Origin: Choristoneura fumiferana
Taxonomy: Eukaryota; Arthropoda; Insecta; Lepidoptera; Tortricidae
Length of the DNA stretch: 64,000 nt
Direction of reading: 5' to 3'
NCBI RefSeq assembly: GCF_025370935.1
Contig: NC_133472.1
Coordinates: 18,780,411-18,844,410 of the forward strand
Shown here: positions 56,520 through 64,000 of the stretch, in pieces
Layout: every line of letters starts with the position of its first letter
Numbering within the stretch: the stretch's first letter is position 1
Made by a program: the position numbers and the translations under genes
The notes under the pieces: generated by a model
Told to the model about the DNA's origin: nothing
Seen by the model: only the letters and a program-made list of their open reading frames with translations
Databases searched by the model: none

Positions 56520-56735
56520 CTACAAAATTTTATACTCAATAAAAAATTGAATCGACTACAAAAAAATTATCTACCAGTCTGAAGTCGGTGTTGTCTCACC
56601 TACATATACTATACTCGTGTATTGGGCTTCAATCACTCCTGCTGGCTCATGCTGAGGCACCGACTTTCAGACTGGTAGAAAATTATTTTTATGGTTTTTT
56701 GTAGTCAGTTCAATTTTTTGTTGTAATTTTTTTTT
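56520..56735. mobile_element. TIR MITE, ~200 bp
   Basis: Inverted arms: ATTGAATCGACTACAAAAAA...CTACCAGTCTGAAGTCGGTG on the left and CACCGACTTTCAGACTGGTA...TTTTGTAGTCAGTTCAATTT on the right. Each is about 60 bp. Confidence 0.8.
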
Positions 56736-57059
56736 CACGCTTTTGGTGTACAGTAATTCAAAATAAGTACAATAGTTTAATGTCCACTGCTCGTCACTTT
56801 TTACGAAAGATTACTTTTCCCGATGCAGAGACGTTTATTGTTGAGGAGTTCTGCCTGGTGCTTCACCACCCGTTCCATTTCACGGTAATTGAAATTCAAC
56901 CCGTGAAGTACTTGTTATTGAGTAGTATCTCCGTTGGTCAAATGTGGTCTTCATCATCAGTTCCACTTTACCAAATGATGATTTTCAAGAGCAAATACAC
57001 GAGTTAGGTACAATACTACTTAAATATATCGAAATTACCATCGGTGTACCTAAAATATT

Positions 57060-57345
57060 TGAAGTTTGCAGGTGGTAGGACCTTGTGCAAGGTCCGCCTG
57101 GATTGCTACCACCATCTTGCTCGCTAATCCTGCCGTGAAGCAGCAGTGCTTGCACTGTTGTGTTTCGGCGTGGAGATCAAGGCAGCCGGTGAAGTTACTG
57201 GCACTTGAGGTATCCCATCTTAGGCCTCTAGGTTGGCAACGCATCTACAATCCCCCTGTTGCTGCTGGTGTCTATGGGCGGTGGTGATCTCTTACCATCA
57301 GGAGACCCACTTGCTCGTTTGCCATCCAGTCGAATAAAAAAAAAA
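57060..57345 (-). repeat. Moth SINE/LINE-tail repeat, copy 2
   Basis: Reverse-orientation counterpart of 11165-11385 (TCTTACCATCAGGAGACCCA, TTGCTCGTTTGCCATCCAGT). The frames of 64 and 73 codons inside are chance. Confidence 0.75.
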
Positions 57346-57871
57346 GTTCCCTCGATTTCCTTAGGATCCAATCATAAGATCCTGATTTGGTGCTTATAGG
57401 ACCTAATTGAAGGCATTCCTATACAAACGATTTTTTTCTTTAATCTGTTCATAAATTACGTAGTTCTGAGTTCTGAGGTAACAAACATAAAAAAATACAC
57501 CCGAATTGATAACCTCCTTTTTTTGAAGTCGGTTAAAGAGAGACACGCTGACAGGTAATGGTGTGATGAACTTCCTTCTTCTGCAAGGATTGGTTGCTGG
57601 TTGCAATATATGCGATTTTGATCCTATTTTGTTAACCAAGTAACCAGATTTGCTAACCCTCAATGTTGCTTCTGAACTAAGTTTCGTGTTGCTTACCTAG
57701 ATAAAAAATGTAAACTATCAAATAGGTAATAAATCTGACAATGTTTAATTTCATGTCATTTCATTTCATTTGCTCGACTTGGCGGGGGTACTTGCCCCCA
57801 GATGAACCACTCCTATGGAGGTTGCATTATTGTAGGTAAATAAAAGATCTGAAGATTAGTGAATTTGGTTA

Positions 57872-58213
57872 ATACCGGGTGTAGCCTGTAATACGAGCAA
57901 AAAATTAAAACATAGATCCTCCTCGTCAAACTGAACAACATTAGTTGAGAGACTTTTAAAAATAATGGAGTCTTTGAATCTTCTTTTTTCATACAAATTA
58001 AACACTGCTATCGATGTACGCCATCCTAGAACCTCCGACGTCGCCTTATCACGCTACAAATATCAAGCATTTTGCTTTACATTGATTCTTCGAATAAACT
58101 TAAAAGTGTAATAAAAAATAAAAAAACTAACTATTTTTAACTAATGTTGTTCGGTTTGACGAGTATGATCTATGTTTCAATTATTTGCTCATATATAGGC
58201 CACACCCGGTATA
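57872..58213. mobile_element. TIR MITE, ~340 bp (ACCGGGTGT ends)
   Basis: The left arm ATACCGGGTGTAGCCTGTAA...AAACATAGATC and right arm GATCTATGTTT...AGGCCACACCCGGTAT are inverted over about 45 bp. A second inner inverted pair exists: GTCAAACTGAACAACATTAG / CTAATGTTGTTCGGTTTGAC. Confidence 0.85.
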
Positions 58214-58371
58214 GTAACTGACGATTGTTTGAATACCTATCATGATAATTTTCTTAAATAGTTAAATTGGACATTTGCAGACCAAAGTCTGTGTTAAATG
58301 CATTTTTACTTAATTAGAACAAGGTAATCGGTGGATGCAAGTGACCAGTTGTCGTTCCTGAGGCGTTCTAA

Positions 58372-58556
58372 GGCCGTGTTCAAACCAAACTAACTGTCAG
58401 TCGCCGGTGTTACGCATAGTTTATTGTATTTCCGTACATATTCACTTTTTCGTTCACATCTAACCGACAATACGTTATAACGTTAATCTTTACCTATTAT
58501 CACAGTGAGCCTACTCACATTCGGCAGCTTACAGTCGGTTTGGTTTGAACACGGGC
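58372..58556. mobile_element. MITE with TAA target duplication, 185 bp
   Basis: The left end GGCCGTGTTCAAACCAAACT and right end (inverse GCCCGTGTTCAAACCAAACC) are flanked by TAA at 58369-58371 and 58557-58559. A 3-bp TAA duplication fits PIF/Harbinger derivatives. It lies about 200 bp beyond the gene 3 stop, possibly in its 3' UTR. Confidence 0.82.
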
Positions 58557-58756
58557 TAAGGGGGAGGCATTCGTTCGACAGTGGACGTCTTCCAGCTAAT
58601 GATGTCTGGTAGGTATCCAACAGTTTTTTTTTTCTTTAATGAATTTTCTGAAGTAGAACGCAAGAACCAAGCTATAAACTATATTTTTTTTTAAATATAC
58701 ACTGTTTTTCGTCCTAAAAATAAAAATAAATAAATTAAGCAGTAAATCAGTTTCTT

Positions 58757-61223
58757 TTAAAAATTAAAAAAGTCGTCTTCGTCATATGATTGAACGGTGA
58801 CGGGGGCACCTCTTATCGCTGACAACCGCAGCCCTTCTTTCTGCATTTCGTCTAATTTCGGTATTAATTCTTGTACGATGGTTTCTTCTACGTTAATTTT
58901 ATTTAACTCCGTTTGTATTTTCTCTTTAATGGGGCCCTCCAAGGCGTCCATTATTTGATATCTTAAAAGATTTGGCAAAATATTTACTACGAGTTCTATA
59001 AGATAGTCTAATGTGCCAGCTCCGTTGCATCGCACTTGGATATTACCGATTTCTAAATCCACGCCCCTGAACTCCGGTCTGTTGCGGGTGTCGAGCGGCT
59101 GCGCCACCACGAGCCTGCCGCTGATGTATTCCACCGAGAAAGCCGCAGTGCCGGCCCTCGAGAGCAAGCCCCCCACCGCGGATATGTCCCACTGAGTAGT
59201 GCCTTCAAGTTTTTGAGTACCTATTTCAAAGTCTGCTATAATTGTGTTATTTTCCATTTTCAATGTTATGTTTCCAACTCGATGGAATGAAGATGCACCA
59301 GTAACCCAGGTGTTCGATAAAGAAACCGAAAATATACTGACAGTAGCATTATAGTCGTTTACTCTGTAAGGATCCATTTGCAAAGCGCGCACCTTCCCGC
59401 GACCGTCTGCTATCAGCATATCTAAAGGTGAAATTGAATTCGGGAATTGCATGTCACCTGCTACTTCTTCAAGTTTCTTATTGATTTCAGCTCTTACTTT
59501 GATATAAGCCTCCTTGAGAATGTAAGGTTTAATAGAATCAAATAAAAAATTTCCGACGGAATTTACGATTCCTTGGAACATGCTTCCAAATAAACCTAAG
59601 TTCTCAAAATTCATCGAAATAGTATTGAATGATATGTCGATAGCAATATCTTGTGCTCTCAGTTTGCCGTCGCGCTCCACTCCTAAGTTGGCTTTGGCGG
59701 TGATTTTGAGTCCGGTGACGTCCACCGTGAACGGACCCTGGGCCTTGTTGACCCATGTCGACATCGTGTAGTTCCCTCTTGCTTGCAGTTTGTCGATCAG
59801 CATGGCAGCATGGACCTGAAATGCGGTTATGTGATTTGTAAGCTCGCAAAATTTCTTTAATTTTGTGAGAAATAAGTTATTCGCTGGAAAATCAATATTT
59901 TAGATTTGCGGCGGTATAGCGGCCATTTGGAACCGCCAGAAAAGTATGGCATGGTGTATTTCGTGAATGGCTACTCGACGATGATTAGCTTTACAAAAAT
60001 GGAACAAATGGTTGAATTGTTTTTTTTAATTAATGTTTTCGCGTCGGTATAGCGGGCTGTAAGTCACACCGGAGAAATATGACATTACCACCACCACCAC
60101 CACCACCACCTTCTTTTTCTTTAACGACTATTGGAAAATACAAGCATTTTTGTGGAACAAATCGTTCGACACCTCTTATTTAACCGACACGTTCGATTAA
60201 CGCCCACGCGATTGGGCCGCCGGTAAGACCATTATTTTCTTTTTTGTCATTCCGTAATTGAAAAGAACCGCCATACTTGATACACCATCTCCAGGTCAAT
60301 TATTTCGTTAGAAGAAAAGTGTGCAAAGTACTCTTCTGTGCAAGCGAAGAAGCCACTTTAGGCGATAGGAGTTGTAAAATGATGTAGGTACTTGAATAAT
60401 GAAGTACTCTGTATATTCTCTGAAATATTTTCTCAATTCTTACTTGTGATCATTCATACTTTATATGTATTATTAGCTAAACTACTTATACATACTGCGC
60501 AAAATATTTATTAACGTAAAACATATTTTACTTACACAAGTATTAAATGAACTGTGTAATGAAATGATAAACGTGTGTGTGTAGCGTGTGTGTGTGTGAG
60601 TGTATAATAGTTATAATAATTATGTTTATGTACTAATGTTAATGTCTTTCAAAGCCATAAAATAATTAATATGTTTCATTGTTTACAAATTTTCTATTTA
60701 TGTAGTCTTATGTATAGTAATAAAACTGTGTAGTATATCTTTGTAGCGGTCCGAGGGTCACCAACGGTGCTGGCTGAAAATCAGCGCTGGGGTGTTTATT
60801 ATTAACGCTTCAGCATTATGCTGAGCCAGTGTCCGATTCACAACCGCAATGACACATACTTTCCTACGTGTTGTCTATTTGTACTTAATACTATTGTTGT
60901 GTCTTGTGTTGTGAATAAATGTATTTTCTTTCTTTCTTTCTTTCTTTCTTTAATACTAACCTCCATGGCTCCAATTTCGGCATTGATGTATAGTATTCGG
61001 AATTTGCTTATTCCATGGACAGCCGTGTTTTTAAAGTACAAAGTGGTGCCAAAAGATATAGTTTGTTTCATGTCGGGCACAGGGTAGGGTTCCGGTATGT
61101 CTGCCCCGGGGATCCCTATTGGATCAGGTTGTTTGAAATGTTCCAATATCTGTAAAATTGTTTCGCTGAGTCGTTGTTCTCCCTCAATAACTTGTTCCTC
61201 AGAAGTCGTATGAAGAGAAATAT
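58757..61223 (-). CDS. Gene 3: two-domain JHBP / group-7-allergen-like protein, 5' end missing
   Basis: Two exons are visible on the minus strand: 61223-60961 (acceptor TTTTCCAG, enters in phase 1) and 59815-58757 (352 codons, TAA stop). The donor GAG|GTTAGT and acceptor GCATTTCAG are joined in phase 0. The visible protein is about 439 aa plus an unseen N-terminus. The first half is JHBP-like: VPDMKQTISFGTTLYFKNTA, VHGISKFRI, GNYTMSTWVNKAQGPFTVDV, FENLGLFGS and a C-terminal amphipathic helix. The second half (from about ISPLDMLIADGRGKVRALQM) has the strand/helix pattern of insect group-7-allergen-type domains (IGNIQVRCNGAGTLDYLIEL, NLLRYQIMDALEGPIKEKIQ). It ends in an acidic tail DEDDFFNF. 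Both folds are lipid-binding tubular types by family knowledge; the role here is unknown. The signal-peptide exon was not found up to 64000 and may lie outside. Confidence 0.88.
60085..60112. repeat. (ACC)n microsatellite
   Basis: About eight ACC triplets in the gene 3 intron. A GT-rich run follows further on at about 60575-60600. Confidence 0.9.
60740..60953 (+). repeat. Retroposon 3' end with (CTTT)n next to a splice donor
   Basis: The sequence from GGTCCGAGGGTCACCAACGG to TGTGAATAAATGTATTTTC is followed by a CTTT run (60927-60951), the tail of a retroposon in plus orientation. Its end lies about 8 bp from the donor site of the 60961-61223 exon of gene 3. Confidence 0.68.
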
Positions 61224-61379
61224 CTGGAAAATTACCGATGGAACAAATATATATTCAAATACTCTTAGTTTGAGGTAAAGCCGTTGATGGGGCTTGAACC
61301 TGCTTCTTGATTAGTTAACTTTATATTCGTCAAGTGAATGGCCTACAAAGCAGAGCAGTAGGTAGGTATATTGTATCTA

Positions 61380-61760
61380 TACATATAAAATGCTTTGTCC
61401 TGAATGAATGACTGACTGACGGATCAACGCACAGCCTAAACTGCTGATCGTAGAGACCTGAAACTTGGAGGGTGTGTTCTTTGTATGACTTAGGCATCCG
61501 ATAAGAAAGGATTTTGCGAAATTCTACTCCCAAGGAGGTGAAAAAGGGGGGCGAAGGTTTTAAGGATCAGCGTGATTTCTTGGTCCAATCTACCTACTTC
61601 AAATCATGCATAAACATTCTTTAGCAGAATTGATGGAAAATGAGTTTCGTATTTTATTGAAATTCAGCCCCTAAAGTTGTTAAAAAGGGGAAGAAAGTTA
61701 TTTTGGGGTTGATTTTCTTCGAAGTTGATATCAATACTCCTTAGTGCTTTTGATTTAAAT
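61380..61760 (+). repeat. Retroposon tail, tandem-like
   Basis: Contains CTGAATGAATGACTGACTGA, GATCAACGCACAGCCTAAAC and GTGAAAAAGGGGGGCGAAGG. The phrase ATCAACGCACAGCC is shared with about 48700 and 50400. Confidence 0.68.
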
Positions 61761-61894
61761 TACATTTTATTTTGACATAATATGTTTGAAAACTCAATCC
61801 GATTTTGTTCAAAAAAGGTTGAAGTTACATATAAGCTTGGTGTAATAATGCAAATAAAAGTCTTGAAAGTCACCGTACTATATTAGTACCTACT

Positions 61895-62110
61895 TACAGT
61901 ACGATTACTTGGAGTTAAGACTTGACAGATGGGCATGTCTTCAGTCAATTTTCAACTTTAACGTCATGCAAATGAAGCCATTTTTAGTATATACCGCTAC
62001 CCACGTTTACAGATTATGTGGAAACTATTTTATTTGTATGACCTCAAAGTTGAAAATTGACTGAAGGCACGCCCATCTGTCAAGTGTTAACTCCAAGTAA
62101 TCGTACTGTA
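61895..62110. mobile_element. TIR MITE, 216 bp
   Basis: The left arm TACAGTACGATTACTTGGAG...CTTCAGTCAATTTTCAACTT matches the inverse of the right arm ending TCGTACTGTA. Arms are about 70 bp with few mismatches. Confidence 0.85.
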
Positions 62111-62156
62111 CCGCATAGTTTCTGCCGCAAGGTTTCTAAGCTTTAGAGAGGTCATA

Positions 62157-62345
62157 ATTGTATTTTAATTGTAATTGTATTTTAATTGTAATTGTATTTT
62201 AATTGTATTGTATTGTATTTTAATTATATTGTAATTGTATTGTAATTGTATTTTAATTTTAATTGTATTAAATTGTATGGGTTTAAAAAAATATATGCCT
62301 AAATAAAGAAATTTATTATTATTTATTATTATTATTATTAATACA
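62157..62345. repeat. Low-complexity AATTGTATTTT and ATT tract
   Basis: Repeated TTTTAATTGTAATTGTA words (62157-62275), then an (ATT)n run (62312-62340). The 126-codon minus-strand frame here is a by-product. Confidence 0.88.
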
Positions 62346-62384
62346 CTTTTAGGATACGGCCTCATAGGGACGTAGAGTTCGAAA

Positions 62385-62760
62385 TCTAAACTAATAAAAC
62401 TAGGGACTGGAGATTTGCAAACTGATATAAATATGATAATAATCCAATCATTTGGCAGTGACATCCTGCTCATCCTGGCCAAGATCGTCACCGTAGAAGG
62501 GAACTCCTCAAAAGTCAATGGCACACACAAAAAAACTATACTCAATTGTTTAATTTCAATGACAATGCGTTTTTATAATAGACACCACCTAATGCTGCAG
62601 CCAGGGTCGTCTGCTTATGATGGAACTCCTCAAGGATTGATAGCACAGATACGAAATTTTACATGTACGTTCAGTTTTGATGTAGGTACCCATGACTTGA
62701 TGAGAGACTAAAATATATAGCTAAAAAGGTGAAATAAACTAAAATAAAAGTTTTCGGAAA
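62385..62760 (+). repeat. Retroposon unit shared with 50840-51100
   Basis: The phrases AATAAAACTAGGGACTGGA, ATTTGGCAGTGACATCCTGC, GAAGGGAACTCCTCAAAAG and GACTGATAGCACAGAT-like blocks occur in the same order at 50840-51100. The 98-codon frame has no known domain. Confidence 0.7.
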
Positions 62761-63229
62761 CTAGCTATTACTTAAGCTGTAAAGAAAGCTACATTACGCC
62801 CGACTGACATAGACTACTTTTTCCAAGAAAAAATGCAAAATTTCCGCGATAAGTGAATACAAATCCGGGGCTGATTTTCAAAATTCTTTCAAAGATAGGT
62901 ACATGCCTCTCATTGACAATTAAGAATGTTAAAATAGAACAAAATACTTAGTAATTCATGTCCCGCAGAAACTTTACAATTTCTCGGCATTAAAGTAGAA
63001 AAACAGTGTAGCTTTCAGTCAATGAAAGTTTTTTTGTAAATCAAACTAAAGAGTTACATCTATCCCGCGGGAACTTGGCGATTTCCCTAGATAAAAGAGG
63101 CCTGTTTCACATTACAGGGACAGCTGTGTGGCTGTGAACAGAATGCACTTATTTTTATTCTGAGAGGGAAATAATCCTATGTCGTGAACGAAGTCGCGGA
63201 CAAAAGAACCGCGTATCTAACTACTATTA

Positions 63230-63540
63230 ACGTTTTCTAAAATTCCATATTCCATTTCAAAGTTAGCCTTGGGGACGCCTATTTTCAGCAGTGAACGTCT
63301 TTCGGCTGACATGATAATGATGATTCCAAAGTTGGTACGAATATGATTAATTATGTTGGTTAATTTTGGAATTACACAATTTGCACCATCTGTCTGAATC
63401 TAAAAAACGTCTGCCTGTATTTTTATTTCCATATAATCCTCCGAAAAATCAATCAAAATACGAAAAAAAGGATCGCAGAAAGTAAATGTATGCAACTTCA
63501 AATTTAACGCGAGTGAAGCCGCGGGAAAAAGCTAGTCGAT
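63230..63540 (+). repeat. RTE-like tail and retroposon end
   Basis: TTTTCAGCAGTGAACGTCTT followed by GATAATGATGATT resembles the 3' end of RTE-type LINEs. A block ending GTGAAGCCGCGGGAAAAAGC is shared with about 50340 and 44575. Confidence 0.6.
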
Positions 63541-64000
63541 CTATAAAATATACGTTGGCGTTGGAGGAAACATGAAGTTTTCTCTTGAGGTGCTAGGCAC
63601 AAAAATTATACTTTTCAGAAATAAAAGTAGAAAGATGAGATGAAACTTTCTTGAATATAATTAATTATATAGTTACTGTAAAAAAACATCATAGTGGAAT
63701 CTAGTGTGTACGGTCGCGAAAAAGTCAAGAGCAATGAAAACTATCCAGATTCGTTGAAGAATAATGATTTCATTGCTCGTTGAGTGTATAAATGCAAACA
63801 CGTAAACATTCGCTTAACAATGTTAACTTAAAATAGGGCACTTAATAAAATAAGTACATGCCAATGACTGACCGAATCGTAGGTTTAAACATATAACATT
63901 ATGCGTAGTATTATGCATAATAATATTACGAGTAGGTACACTACCAGTTACGTATAGTACCATGTAGGGTTTCCTTAGGCTAGTAAAAACATAAGTATAT

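Larger units (their letters stand above)
61224..64000. other. Region upstream of the visible part of gene 3, repeats only
   Basis: I searched both strands for a signal-peptide exon ending in phase 1 and found none that I can support. The region holds retroposon tails (61380-61560, 62385-62760, 63230-63540), a MITE (61895-62110) and a low-complexity tract (62157-62345). The first exon of gene 3 is either here unrecognised or beyond the window. Confidence 0.5.

Noticed and set aside
62100..62155. Candidate start exon for gene 3 beginning MTSLKLRN on the minus strand
   Set aside because: It is not hydrophobic, and it overlaps the end of a MITE.
61330..62545. Minus-strand frames of 67 and 126 codons near the expected first exon of gene 3
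   Set aside because: They lie in retroposon tails and a low-complexity AATTGT tract, with no signal peptide ending at a donor in phase 1.

Overview
The window is eukaryotic, AT-rich and crowded with transposable elements. It is almost certainly from a moth or butterfly (Lepidoptera). The evidence is tRNA-headed SINEs and RTE-type LINE tails of the kinds common in that order, a short-LTR Ty3/Gypsy element, a mariner, many MITEs, and a group of juvenile-hormone-binding-protein (JHBP)/takeout family genes, a family expanded in insects. The species cannot be named from the sequence.

All recognised host genes are JHBP-superfamily genes on the minus strand in head-to-tail order. They are mostly split into short exons, which I placed by splice sites, reading phase and alignment to one another. 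Gene 1 (3456-28411, six exons, 250 aa) and gene 2 (36270-55265, six exons, 246 aa) are complete takeout-like secreted proteins. Each has a signal peptide, the N-terminal cysteine pair Cys-x9-Cys, a G-x-P-E-(I/L)-G motif, and a last exon of exactly 152 nt. Gene 3 (58757-61223, two exons visible, 5' end missing) is longer. It couples a JHBP-like half to a C-terminal half resembling the insect group-7-allergen-type domain. The proteins probably bind small lipophilic ligands outside cells; the ligands are unknown.

Layout: 1-3455 is AT-rich, without a recognised gene. 3456-28411 is gene 1; its introns hold a TIR element split by a SINE, a PIF/Harbinger-like MITE with a near-complete Ty3/Gypsy element inside it, BEL/Pao and copia remnants, a large palindrome, tandem arrays and a mariner. 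28412-36269 is intergenic, with several inverted-repeat elements and one coding-like GC-rich patch of unknown origin. 36270-55265 is gene 2; its 13.8-kb first intron carries an RTE LINE end, SINEs, MITEs and a minisatellite of about 23 x 59 bp. 55266-58756 is intergenic with four MITEs. 58757-61223 is gene 3, followed by 2.8 kb of repeats where its first exon was not found.

No prokaryotic feature, CRISPR array, true tRNA or rRNA gene was seen. Most open frames of 60-100 codons are chance frames inside repeats. I found no convincing new molecular system. The most informative content is the fragmented JHBP cluster, the nested insertions with readable target-site duplications, and the intronic 59-bp array with a palindrome in each unit.
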